Positions 23,480 to 35,303 of a stretch of DNA of 64,000 nt are shown here, one piece after another. This DNA is from Mimachlamys varia. Taxonomy: Eukaryota > Mollusca > Bivalvia > Pectinida > Pectinidae. Position 1 is the stretch's first letter, and each line of letters opens with the position of its first letter. The notes beneath the pieces were generated by a model. The model worked only from the letters and a program-made list of their open reading frames with translations, had not been told where the DNA came from and did no database searches. The DNA is taken from the NCBI GenBank assembly GCA_947623455.1, contig OX392538.1, forward strand, positions 26,225,001 to 26,289,000. The letters run 5' to 3'. Made by a program: the position numbers and the translations under genes.

Positions 23480-24420
23480 GCCTTACTGTTGATGTCGCAA
23501 AAAAAAAAAAAACGAAAATAATTGTGTTTCTTGAAAAATGGAAAAAAATGATGTATGGTTTTAAAATGATCATAAATTGGACGTTGTTGACCAGTTCACA
23601 TATTTGGGAGTTATATTTAGATATAGCAATAAGTTTATCCGATAAAAAGCCGATAGACAGTGTTTGATTTGTATGTTAAGTGTTAATATATTGTGTTAAA
23701 CTTAAACACTTTTTTTAATTCATTTGATACATATGTAAACTGTATTGTATGTTATGCACCGAAAGTCTGGGGGGCAGAAAAGGATTATATATTGAAAAAT
23801 TACACCTTGATTTTTGTAAACCGATACTCCATGTAAAAAAAGTCTGCATGCAATGTAATGGTTTACTTCGATCCAGGAAGTTTTGCTATCATACTTATAG
23901 GAAAATATCGTATGCTAAAATATTGGTTAAAAAGTGTGAGCCCAATTAAAAGACACCAATAGCTGTATTTTAGAACTTGTGTATGAAGTTTTAATGAATC
24001 TACCTAAACGAAATAAATGTGTCAATTATACAGGCATTTAGTTAATGGCATATTTTTACAACATTATTTGACCAAGTATTTACATTTGAAAAATGGAACT
24101 ATTCTAACAAAAGTAAGATCATCAATGCATGCTCTTTATATTGAGACAGGTCGATATTGAAATACGGATAGAGCTGAACTGCTATGTAAAATATGTCATT
24201 CTCAATTTGAAGATGAGTATCATTTTATTTTAGTGTGTCCTATTTATTAAGAAATGAGAAAGAAGTTAATAAAATTGTATTACTGGAAAGTAACTGTCAG
24301 TATTTAAACTAATACAACAAATTATATAAAGAACGAATATGTTGTTGAAATATCTGTATGATGCTACTAATTTGAAAGAATCATTAATTTAAAGTGTGTC
24401 CATTTTCAACTGCACTAGGT
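23480..24420 (+). pseudogene. Decayed LINE C-terminal region, end of unit 1
   Basis: Continuous but frameshifted reverse transcriptase tail. It reads LDVVDQFTYLGVIFRYS, then a Tyr-Gly-x-x-Val-Trp-Gly-like region, then IEKLHLDFCKPILHVKK and YRKISYAKILVKK. It continues with ALYIETGRY and the zinc-knuckle-like LLCKICHSQFEDEYHF plus CPIY (24179-24250), and ends near KYLYDATNLKESL. This order is that of the C terminus of molluscan non-LTR elements. Many stops, so it is inactive. It sits exactly at the junction between units 1 and 2. Confidence 0.8.
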
Positions 24421-24880
24421 TCAGTGTCCCTCAGGTCACGTTATTATGTATTCAAATGTTTAAAACAAGGATGAGCTGTGAAGCTTAATGTAATAAAATA
24501 ATGTGAATCTGAACTTATACATCCTTAAATCTTCTAAGATATTGACACTTTGTTTAAGTCATAAATGAAACGCTTATCCTTCAGCATATAACGCTTTGGC
24601 CGGTCTAATTTTGTCTTCACGTGTCAATCTCTGTCTCTGACCTATGTCCCTCTCTTTCACTTCAATTGTTTTCCATTTCATTTATCCCAAATGTGTAAAG
24701 CATACAAATGATATTTCCTCCTGATAATATCTGAAACAGTTGGCAACGATACTCCCGACTGGTGATCCCGGCGATTTCAAATCATTTCTTACACATTTAA
24801 ACTAATTAACCGAAGTGTATGGTCGAGTTTCTTTTGCCGAGATTCATTTCATTTTTTTTTTCAACAAGTTTTTTTAATGA
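24420..24880. repeat. Unit 1/unit 2 junction sequence
   Basis: Follows the LINE 3' end and leads into the left non-coding block of unit 2. Same sequence at 57000-57430 and, in part, 1-150 and 52260-52745. No gene. Confidence 0.7.
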
Positions 24881-26105
24881 TTAATATCTAGATTACAATA
24901 TTTGGAATTCATAATATATATCATAATGTTCTATTTGAATCTTTTTGAGTTGACAATAAAGGCTGAAACACTTTCAAGAATACTCTTATTGGTTTCAACG
25001 TTACATTGGTTATTACCATTCAGAATAGAGAGCAAAATATAATTAAATTAGTTTTCACTTAGCAGAGATGATGTTTGACATAATATGACATTGAATATTC
25101 ATTCACAAGGATTTTTTACCACTGTCTGAGTGTCATCAGTTGGTATGTTATTAGTTTTGTTAATTAGTTTCTTAAACTGGATCATGGATTGAGCATTTGA
25201 AATAGCAGGGTGTGATTGCAGATTATGAATAAACTATGGCTGCTACCAATCCCACTACGATGTACGTCACGGCTGCTCTGAAACACACTTTCATCTGGGG
25301 AACCAAATTAAAACCACTTTCAATGCTATACATTGCATAACAAGTAGTTGAATGATATACCACTAGGTCAGACGAGTTACTTCCCTTTGGTTTACATTAT
25401 CTTTCTATGAAGATAAATGTAATACTGAACATTAAATACGAGTTATACAGACTATAGCCACCAGGAAAATATGTGTCAAGCCCGATATTTAAAGTCCAAA
25501 CCATACTGTTCATTCAATCAATTGATCACAGACCAGTTAGCAATTACAAACAAAAGTATGGTTGCGTTACATATGTACACATTTATGATCAAAAGAGTTA
25601 CTTACACATCGTAATAGTCTCCTGTGATCTTTATGATTGGATTAGAGAAGTAGGTTTTCAGATACTCTTCTGTATAATGAAACATGTTACCGATACTATG
25701 TGCTCTAGTCCGGTAGGGCTATGAGCATATCAAACACATCAGACAGCCTCCAGATTGAAAATTATTGACTTCTCCTGCCAATATTCTATTAATTCTCGTC
25801 AGAAGAGGGAAAACAAATAAAAATTCTTCTGCAGATATAATGTCTATACAAAGTATCTTTTCAAAAGTTGACACTGTCTTTCTGACATCTTCCGCGGTAT
25901 CAACACTAAATCGCCGTTTTTAGTGACGTAGATAGTCGCTGATCTGAACAAAATGGACTCAATTATTTTTAAGATGTTTTCACAGATTAAGCATACACCA
26001 TTTTGTAAATCAGTTAAGTAATTCATACTCAGTAATTGTAAAAGAAATATGTATACGCTTTTGATCTTATGTTTAGAGTTACAATGTTTTTATTAACGTT
26101 ATTTA

Positions 26106-26163
26106 AGCATTAAACAGCATTCTGTTCCATGTTATGTTACGGAACAGAATGATATTTAATGCT
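26106..26163. mobile_element. 58-bp palindrome with AGCATTAAAC ends, unit 2
   Basis: AGCATTAAACAGCATTCTGT TCC pairs with GGAACAGAATGATATTTAATGCT around a 12-base centre. The end resembles AGCATTAAACTGCATTCTGT at about 15702 and 42534 and its reverse complement near 52747. Probably a minimal MITE. Confidence 0.7.
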
Positions 26164-26311
26164 CTTATCTAAATTTGTCCATTGGTTAAGAAAATGAATT
26201 TATTAAATTTATAGTTGTATGGTACATTTCATATGAAAATTTAAGGTATATTTCTAATAAATTGAACAGCCAACAGCCAGTATCGACCATCTATCTCCAA
26301 CGTTATGATTT

Positions 26312-26336
26312 TGACGTCACAATCGTAATGACGTCA
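26312..26336. promoter_or_regulatory. Two CRE octamers 17 bp apart
   Basis: TGACGTCA at 26312-26319 and 26329-26336; the pair is kept in unit 3 at 58858-58865 and 58875-58882. A CREB/ATF site by sequence only; no gene start is known nearby. Confidence 0.35.
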
Positions 26337-29300
26337 TTATAACCACTCCAGTGTTATGGTCTCATAACACGGAACTGGCATTGGTAGTGTTATATAATGG
26401 TTGTACAGAGCAAATGAAAATATTTACAAAAAATGGTTGGAAACAGTCATAGTATATGAATTATCTTAATAAATCACAGTCACATAATATTTGATCACAG
26501 CATTCCATCAGTGTATAATAATACACGTGTATGGAGTTAGAACTCAACTGTGTTGTGTCTCTAGCCTTTTTGACAATGTCTCAAATACAGCTTTGAAATT
26601 TGAGCCGTACAAAAACAATACATAGCTTATAACGTACAAGGCATGGGCGCTTAGCAAGATATCTATCATACATTTCCTCCGTAAGCATGTTACAGTTTGG
26701 CCTACTTGGTCCGGTCAGCACGTGTCAGACCCTTTCAACAAACTTTCTTGTTCACTCTATCTGATATATCGTTTTTCCCTTAATCAAATTTATGGCAGTG
26801 TGCAAGCTATCGCGTTCACACATGAAATACCATTTAAGCATTTGCCTTATCATTATAAGTACTTGAATTAAACATCCTATTTATATTTCACCCTGGTAGT
26901 ATTTAAGCGGTGGGCAATGATCCCTTCGTTAATACGTTACCTCATAAAATTACAACATTTGCCCTTCATCTATTACCTAAGAATGCCATCTATGTCCCTC
27001 GAACTATATTGTTATCTACACTGTTTATCTTAGAAACTGAAAAGATATACGTTTAATAAAATGTATAATTCTTAGTTACTTAGCTGGAGATTTGAGGCAT
27101 TGACTTTAAGATATGGTTTTGAGAAAACAATATCAGCGACATATCCTACGGAATTGCTGATTACCATACAGATACAACGCAACGAAGTAATGCATCCTTA
27201 TTACAATCAGTTGATGGGTTGTTATCCCCTGTAAATATGGTTGTTAACTGTTGTAGTTGAAGATATTGCATAAACTGTGTCTGTTATCGATTCCGCCGTG
27301 AAATGTTTTATAGGTAAATTGAGTACAGCTTTACATATTTATGAAATAATGTAATAATATTTCTGATTTACAAATAAATATGCATATATATTACAAAAAT
27401 GCTACGAAAAGTATATATCACCAAGAAGATACTTATTTTTTAAGCATTTGTGGAAACAGAGAAAAAAAAATGTAGAGAAATAAATTGAATACTCTAGATT
27501 TCGTTGCAAGTATTTGAAGAATATGCAATCAGCTTTTGTATATGAAGTTACTTCCCTTTAGTCTAGATTGCACAAAGAATGGGTTCATTAAAATCATGCA
27601 ATGATAATATGCTAGAAAACTAATAAACATCAAAAACAAATTATACGGAATACGTTCAGGATATATTAGGGAAGCAAAATATATTGATGATACTTACAAA
27701 ATCTTTGATAATAGTAAGAACATTTGTTTTTAAAACAAGTAAGCTGAAAGTTTGAAATTATGGAAATATTGATGTCAAAAGCACAAATAAGAATTAAAAG
27801 TCATTTTTCAACTTCCATTTTGCTATGAAAGGTCAGCCGTTACATCCATGTTGAAGTTTGATCTATGACGTCATAAGTAAACCACATGCTACGTCTCTAG
27901 AACCATTGCTTTCATTGTTTAATGAAAATCGTTTTTGCTGTTAATGTTAATATAGTTGGATGAAGCGCAAATGTAAATATAATAAAACATACAAAAATGT
28001 TATTGTTTGCTCTCTGCGTGTGTACAGGTACATATTATTTGTAAAACTCTACATCACTGTGATTAGAATGTCCACAGTTGCTGTGAAGGTTCAGATTTTT
28101 CGGTGAGATGGAAATTCTTATGACATGACATTTATGTAAACGTGCCCAAACATTTTTATTTGCGTTTCATGTAGCTTGCTATAAAGTAGGATACATTATT
28201 TTATTCTTCGATCAGAATAATGTTTATATCAATTCTTATAATGCATTTTAACACATCACAGTGGTTATAAAATGTATCGATAATAGCCTGAACAGGAAGG
28301 CAGTCTATTTCAATAAGAGGTTGTGGACTTTGCCCTGATAATAAATCAAACTTAAATACGAGTAGATGATTAAAACATAATATTTGTGGATGACTTGAAA
28401 GTGTGAGTTAGATCGGGATACAAGAAAAAATCACAATATCTACTCATAGATGTAAACAGGAATCAATGAGTTTTAGATAAAAATTCTGACAAAATATCAT
28501 ATCTGAATCCGAATCGAATATAATGTTAGCTTTCCTGTAATGTTTACAGGTGTCTGTCAATATCATGCTTCAGTGAGTAAGTGTATAGAGTGATGATGTA
28601 CGACGTGTCCCAATAAAAAGACATTATATTGTACCAGCACTGTGATATAAATATCTCTATTTGAGGTAATGACAGGTTAGGGTGAGTAGGGGGATGTTTG
28701 GAGTAAAGTGGTGTTACACCCTCTAATTATACACCTGTTGTAGTTGATCGTCATGCAGAACTCATAAATCTGTTTTAACAATCATGAGTTTAACATTCAA
28801 GTTTTTTTTTGTTATACTTATTCTAAACCACAAAATACTTGACCTTGTATTGGTTACATATAAAACGTCTCTGAAAAAAAGTTTGAAAAATAGCAAATCA
28901 GCAGTTTGTATTATTTATATTTGTACGTACGAAGATATTTTAAAGAAACGTTCGCTTGATTGACTGACTGAAACATATCTATTCGGCAACTCAAACTTTT
29001 CCGTGGACCTTAATACAAGCACTTTTAGTGCTACAAAGGATTGATTATTCGACTCGTACAACTAAAATAAGCATAATTACACATACATATTTTAAAATCA
29101 TTAAGCTGACACAATTCATTATAAGATCTTGATAAATAGCTTTCTTTAGTTTTAAACTAAAATATAAGCGCTGTAGGTATATCAGTACTTGGATTTAGAT
29201 ATGTACACGGTTTACCAAGTCCAACAAGATATTTAGAGCTCAAACCAATGTTATTACCAAAATGTACATTTGTATAAACTAATTATCACTATTGTAATAT

Positions 29301-29845
29301 CATGTAAAATGCATATTGTTTGGAACGTGTTAACAAGTTATGGTAACTGGTACATAATTCCCGGTCAATTTATGACAATAACTATGTTCAACAAAACTTC
29401 ATACGCGCTGTTTTCGATATTGTTTGTATTTCAACCTTTATGACCTTGACACTGAATATAATTTCATATCAGGTACCTACTAGTTAAGTATTAATACTCT
29501 AGTCTTCTGATCATTAAGAAGAAGACTATGCTTTTTAAATTATGATTTTTATCATACTTGACAAAAAGCGAATTTGATATACCGCAAAATAGACTTTGGC
29601 CAGCGCCAATATTACCCCCTAAAAACTGTTGAAAATGATAAATCAAGAAATAAAAAAATCATACGACTTATACGTAATAAATAATGACAAGCAAAACATG
29701 TTTCAAAATTGACTTTTGATTTTTATTATCAAGCAAATAACAATAAAACTACGAAAATTATAAGACTCCAACAGTGACGATTAAATTCTTTTATGAAATA
29801 TTAAAAATAATACAGTCTATAAAATGTTCGCCTTTGAAATGAATA

Positions 29846-29963
29846 GAGGATATTCGAGTGCGTAGCACGAGTGAAAATATTAAGCAATCTGCATTAACAA
29901 GTGCAATATGTTTGATATTAAACGGCAAACTATTGAATTTTCTTTTCATTACATTTCGAAAGA
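29846..29963. mobile_element. MITE family M, partly deleted left arm, unit 2
   Basis: GAGGATATTC is followed directly by the centre (GAGTGCGTAGCACGAGTG) and then a full right arm ending CAAACTATTGAATTTTC. Most of the left arm is missing. Units 1 and 3 at this place have the opposite: left arm present, right arm missing. Confidence 0.7.
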
Positions 29964-30428
29964 GGACTTAAAATACTTTTTTTCATTATTTGCCTACTGG
30001 AAAGTAGTCAAGCCTAAATTAATCCGTCGAAATCACAACCGATCGGGTCCAGTACACAGCTGATTGGGATAAGCTGATCGGAAAAGTTGAACCATTCTCA
30101 TCTTCCGATTCATTACATATTATATCCTGCAGCATTTCCCCATCAAGAATCACTATTGATGCCATTTCTTGTCAAGTGCAACGAGCTTTAAGTGACAAAA
30201 ATAGGTCTCTTGAAAAGGCTTTTGATGATATTCGGATATGTTTTATTATGTACATTCATCTTTAAAAATATCTAAAATAGTCTTTAGAAATTATGACATA
30301 CATAAATAATCAACAAATAAATCAGTTTTCATGGTAAGATTTCAACGCAGAATAATGACCTGAGTAGTTATCCGGTTAGCTACTTTTCAATAAGGCAGCT
30401 AAAAAAAAAATTATAAAAGTATTGAAGG

Positions 30429-30618
30429 CCTCATTCGAAATGTAATAAAATGAAAATTCAATGGTTTGACGTTTAATATCAAATGTATATCACTTGTATT
30501 GCAGATTTGTTTTTATATTTTTACTCGTTCTACGCACTTGTGAAAATATTTAAAAAAAACAATCTGCAATACAAGTGACATATATTTGATATTGAACGGC
30601 AAACCATCGAATATCCTC
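30429..30618. mobile_element. Complete palindromic MITE (family M)
   Basis: 190 bp. The left arm ATTCAATGGTTTGACGTTTA..CACTTGTATTGCAGAT pairs with the right arm ATCTGCAATACAAGTG..TGAACGGCAAACCATCGAAT. The centre carries CTCGTTCTACGCACTTGTG. The outer ends CCTCATTCGAAATG and ATATCCTC are not symmetrical. It has no coding capacity. It is the reference copy for the arm found in every satellite monomer. Confidence 0.75.
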
Positions 30619-31189
30619 TATTTAATTGATTGATAAAAAATCAGTAATTTGATACTGTATGTTACAATACTGACCATACACTAAATTGAAACTAATTTGT
30701 GAGTGCTACCTTTGTTTATTAAGCAGGCTCAGGTTTTCACAAGACATTTTAGCCAGTGCACGTTAAAAAATAATGTGTTTTATGCAACGGTTCATAAAAA
30801 AAAAAAAAACAATAACAAAACGTTATATTTGAAATAGACAAACAATGCATTGAAGATATAAACAAAACCATATATTATAATGCCACTGAAATTACAAATT
30901 TAAAAAATGCAAATAAAAAAAAAAAAAATAAAAAACCCTGACAACAAGCATGAGGTAAAATTTACTGTATACTTATTTGTATTTCTTTTAAGATTTGTAC
31001 CCGTACTTTATAATTGTATAAACTGTTTGTGCATCAGAAACAACAAAATGTTACATTGATCTGCTAAGTTGTTGAAAAAGTAAATACAATGTATAAGTTT
31101 TATAGAAATTACTGAAAAAATGACCAATACTTTGCTAAGGATAGCCTTGTTTGTTTTTGCCACTCCTTTAATTAAAAAGGTAAACAAAA

Positions 31190-31466
31190 TCCCAAAGGGC
31201 CTGCATCGCTCACCTTATATTGATCGTTCACTTGTTACCTTAAAATTGATTAAAGTATATGACATTCAGTCATTAAAAAGGTAATGTTGCAATATCTACA
31301 CATATTCATCTCCTACGACCTTAAAAGTATGTCGAGGTCATTTTTTTCACTCTTTTCTCAAACTCTTTAATAGAAAGAAAAAGTTGACGTCGGACAAACA
31401 CTGGGCAGATGACGATCGCCGCACCACGACATAAGCTCACTTGCCCTTTTGCAGATGAGCTTAAAT
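31190..31466. mobile_element. SINE-like dispersed repeat of bivalve type
   Basis: Starts AAAGGGCCTGCATCGCTCAC and ends CGCCGCACCACGACATAAGC, then TCACTTGCCCTTTTGCAGATGAGC. I recall this pairing of a CTCACCT start and an ATAAGCTCA..GCCCTT..GAGCT end as a common short repeat in bivalve genomes. That is from memory, not a search. Copy is diverged. Confidence 0.45.
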
Positions 31467-32324
31467 TATAAGTGTAATATAAACAATATACATATGAGAT
31501 AAGTTTAAATAAAAAAATAAAAAGGGGATATGATTATAAATACTTTCAAGATAAAATAAACCAACCATCCTAAATGACCATAGCTGTAAATAGGACGTAG
31601 AACACAAACAAAACAAATCGATCAAACATATTGACCGTGACCCGCTGCTTGGTGCAAAATACGAAATACAATATATTATAAATTAACACAAATTATAATG
31701 CAGGTACAACATTGCGTTTCTTGATACATGTATAACCAACTGGTCGATTTTCACAATATAATATGTACATGTTCACTTTACTCCGCCTTAATGGAACTAA
31801 TAGACTCCGATCACTTCATTTTCCGATGAATTAGGTGGGGCACGCTTTTTTTCGTTCCTGACGAACTAATACAATGCTAACAACAGTATATCGTAAGGGT
31901 AGATCTAATGTTGTGTACGGTTGCACTGCACACTTTAAAAACTGTTTTTTAATGTCAATGAGTTATGCCAGTATCATAACGCAGATAGCTTTAATAATAC
32001 CTAATCTGACAAAGAAAAATACATTTCCTAAAGCACTATTCAAGTTATATTAATCTTAACTTCATCATAGTTCCCTCGATGATCGTACCAGATGGGATCA
32101 GCTGCGCGTCATTCTGATTTCGTGATTTTATTTTATGTCTGATGCTGAAATAAAACGTCTGAGATGGGTCACAGAAATTTGTTTTCTTTTAAATAAAAGC
32201 GACAAATTCGACAGTACTAACATCAGCCGTTAACTACATATAACCTAGTGCTGAAGCCTGTTCACGAAATTAATAAGGCTACGCTGACCGTAAGCTGGCT
32301 TGAGAACTCGTTTCACTTACAACG

Positions 32325-32898
32325 TAGTTTTGGTTTCTTTTTCTGGATTAAAGATAATTCCTCATTTTCTAGCCCAAATTGAACTTTTCTTTATATCATA
32401 ATGTAATTTATCAGCACATTCCTGTCTGTTTTCCTCAATAAGACCTTACACAGAGGTGTCATCAGCAAATAATTTGACGTTTGATGACATATCATCACCA
32501 ATACCATTAATATATACTATATAATAGGAATAAAAACGGACCAAGGACTAAACCTTGAGGTACCCTGCCTGTAATGTTTTCCAATTAGACCCATACCCAT
32601 CTATGACCACCATTTGTTGCCTATCATGAAGGTATGAAATGAACAATTCTAGCATGTTATAAAATATACCATATCTTTTTAATTTATAAATTAGAACGTC
32701 ATGTCAAATGCTTTGCTAATATCACAAAAAATCATACGGGCATCTTTTTCTTTTGTCTAAATGTTTTACAATTTCATCATACATAATTAAAAGTTGATAT
32801 ACTGTGGAATCTTTTGGTTAGAAACCTGACTGATTCTTGAAAATTGTGTTTTTCTTGCGAGGTAGTTGAATACATACTTAAAGACAATTTTTTCAAGT
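32325..32898 (-). pseudogene. Decayed non-LTR reverse transcriptase core
   Basis: On the minus strand, with frameshifts, it reads FNYLARKTQFSRISQVSNQK, then CDISKAFD (32703-32723). After that come YKLKRYGIF, YLHDRQQMVVIDGYGSNW, a GVPQG-like region, and SSNVKLFADDTSV (near 32449-32478) with the catalytic Asp pair, ending SIWA..IFNPEKE. The order is that of the palm of a LINE reverse transcriptase. Internal stops show it is dead. It is a different fragment from the C-terminal pieces at the unit junctions. Confidence 0.82.
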
Positions 32899-33019
32899 GA
32901 GAATTAGTGACACACATACATTTATTAAATATTGTGTCATCTCCTACCAACCAAGACATTACATTACAAGACGCACGCATAAAAATAAAATAAAAATTAA
33001 AAGAAAAAAATCCTTGTTT

Positions 33020-34030
33020 TGTTGTTGACATGACATGATGCACGCATACTTAGAGGACAATCAATAGATAAAATAATATGGAGCATTATATTTACAGGTT
33101 CAGTGGACAAAATTCCAAAACTAATGATAATAGATGATATGACGGGACACGATATGATATCATGACAACACATGGCGTGACAAGACAAAAAACATGAAAT
33201 GACATGACGCACACATACATAGAAGAACAACCCAGATGGTATGATAAGGAGCGTTTTAATATTCAGGTTCAGAAGGTAACAATTGAAGCCAACAATCAGA
33301 GGTGACATCATAACAAAGTATGACATGACACTGGTGTTTGTCCACATGATATGACACCATGAAAGGACACAACATCTGAACATTACGTCACCATATGACT
33401 GTAGCATTCAGGCACACGTGAAAAAATATGTTCTGCCTTTCCTGTTACCCAGCTTGACGACTCGACATGACGCGTGGTATTAAGGTGATAATCTTAGCAG
33501 CAGGGTTAAGAACGATGTATAATACCTGTATTGGTTCAGTAGACAGCAAATTAATCCATTGATTAAACGTAACATCTAAACAAAAAACGCAAAGGATCCC
33601 CAACCAACAAAAAACCAACTAAATAAAAGTAAAATAAGGACCATTTTGTTTTACTTGTTCAGTAGAAAGCGTTCCGACACCATCGATTGGTGGTATGATA
33701 TGACAGGATATGACATGACATGACATTGCTTCACAAGAAGTACATATAAAAACCATGACAACAGTTAGATAGTCATGTTCAATAGGCAACAATTTAGGCC
33801 CACAATCAGAGGTGACATCATGGCATGACACAATTGTTTGTTTGATTAGATCACATCACATTATAACACTTCATAACCGCATAATTGTTGTATTTAAACA
33901 CACAAAAAACCTGTTTTTTCTGTTGCTTTATGACCCGATATAACGAATGGTAATAGGGTTTAGAATAATGTATAGTGCTTATTCAGTATGAAGTAATTAA
34001 ATTCTTACATATCAACATGACATGGCACGA
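33020..34030. repeat. ATGAC/GTCAT-rich degenerate repeat, unit 2
   Basis: Counterpart of 6470-7460, more diverged and without the poly(C) tract. Begins TGACATGACATGATGCACGC. Minus-strand open frames are by-products. Confidence 0.7.
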
Positions 34031-35250
34031 CCTGAAAAAATGCGCGTTTACAGGGGGAACAACATTTACTTTCTTTTGTTTGGTGAGAGTGCTTCATATT
34101 ACGCATGTAAGCATTGTTAAAAAACATATTTTTCACCTGTTCCAAAATAACAAAAATAAAACTCATTCAAGAGTTAAATGGTACCTATAACCATGAAGAT
34201 GTTTTAAATCCAAAATAAGATTCCTTTGTACTTTTTGACTCGCTCTAACCAAATCACGAAATCGTTTTGTTTTAATGCTGCGCGATACAAACCGCTCTTA
34301 AATACACTCTCGCCATTTATTTTATACTTGAGAGGTATTTCAATACTTTCGTTATGAAACTAAAAGCCACAAATATGATTACAACAAATACATATAGTCA
34401 AAATAACAGAATCCTCTATTAGGACTACGTTTCTTTCTGTTGCCTAGTGATGAAACAAGCTAGCTGTCGGCTGCCACATCACGCAGATCTCTTGCATTGG
34501 TAAGATGACAACAAACATGAATTGAAAATCACATGTTTCCTTGACCGCAACCATTTCAATGTTTGTCATTTACTCATATTCAAATGAACTAGTTTTAGTC
34601 CTAAGCTCTAAATAGACAACACAAATTTATATAAGGCTTGATAACAAGCCCGAATAAGCTTTGTAAGGTAAAAGAGTACAGTAAAAATGGTCGATTCTGA
34701 AACAAATGTAAAACAGCTGATCATACATGTATATATTTGTAAACTGCAAATAATTTGTTAATTAAAAAGTTATAAAAAGTGTAAAAACACAATTTTTCTA
34801 TGTACCTGTACGTCACTTGTGTAAAAATCAATCATGGTTACAACAAAGGTTACCAGAAAGGCACTCCACCCAAAAAGGACCTCTTTTTTAAACCCAGAAT
34901 TTGTCTGTAGCCTGGAGTATTTTTTTCTATCTGAAATTACATACTTGAATGCATCTGTTCACATCTGTGTGCAAGCACAGGTAGTTTGTTTGGATGTTTA
35001 TTTTAAATATAGTCCCTCATGTGCGTTTGGTCACTTCATATAACGCTAGCTTTTCGTGTGAAAGGCCAGTGTTTTAATTTCTTACCAAATTCATGTATTC
35101 GTTGTACATATATATATCACCCATGACCACCGTTTGCTATCGTACTCCGCTATCTAATCCTAATTATTACGGCTAGTCCTGTTGATAGATTATATATTGA
35201 ATTGTAAGTAAAAGGTGTATTGACAGGGCTCTATTTCAGTTTCAAATAAG
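34030..35250. other. Non-coding flank downstream of copy B
   Basis: Aligns with 7460-8670 with small indels. The open frame at 34834-35043 shows no domain. No element recognised. Confidence 0.6.
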
Positions 35251-35251
35251 A

Positions 35252-35257
35252 TTTAAT
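35252..35257 (-). terminator. Possible poly(A) signal of copy B
   Basis: ATTAAA on the minus strand, about 50 bp after the stop, at the same place as in copy A. Confidence 0.35.
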
Positions 35258-35303
35258 GGAAGGTTACACTTTCATAGCTTGATGGCTACTACTCTTGAAA
35301 AAA

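Larger units (their letters stand above)
19231..23640. repeat. Satellite array, unit 1 (three monomers of about 1.65 kb)
   Basis: The ACGAAACATTTGATTAA landmark repeats at 19349, 21036 and 22684 (spacing 1687 and 1648). Modules in order: a CA tract; CCTGGTTACCAGAAATTAGC; CTCGTAGAACATTGTCAATG; a LINE reverse transcriptase fragment; GGTATCCCAGACATAATACT; one arm of MITE family M; CCTCAAAGGAGGCATACTGC. The third monomer runs into a longer LINE remnant at about 23480. The open frames inside are not genes. Confidence 0.88.
25768..26515. mobile_element. 750-bp block present in units 2 and 3, absent from unit 1
   Basis: Unit 1 passes from ATTATTGATTAAGTATAG straight to TAGTACACGCGTATGGAG at about 2990. 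Units 2 and 3 have this extra block with the 58-bp palindrome, two CRE octamers and a hairpin (GTGTTATG GTCT CATAACAC at 26351-26370). A 60-codon frame on the minus strand (25844-26026) is shared by both copies but shows no domain. It is a candidate non-autonomous element; its ends are not certain. Confidence 0.5.
24880..29845. repeat. Unit 2 left non-coding block
   Basis: Segment 24880-27450 is about 99% identical to unit 3 (57430-60050) and clearly less like unit 1. It includes internal repeat R copy 1 (25360-28240), the insertion at 25768-26515 and no recognisable gene. Confidence 0.8.
29964..32324. other. Nested transposon debris present only in unit 2
   Basis: Between the two MITE copies and the LINE fragment, outside the elements listed, no gene is visible. 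It contains several A-rich tracts (for example near 30790 and 30915). The whole 3.1-kb stretch to about 33026 is missing from units 1 and 3. Confidence 0.5.

Noticed and set aside
19231..23640. CRISPR-like array because of regular repeats
   Set aside because: Repeat units are 1.65 kb with transposon content in eukaryotic DNA; no short direct repeats with unique spacers.
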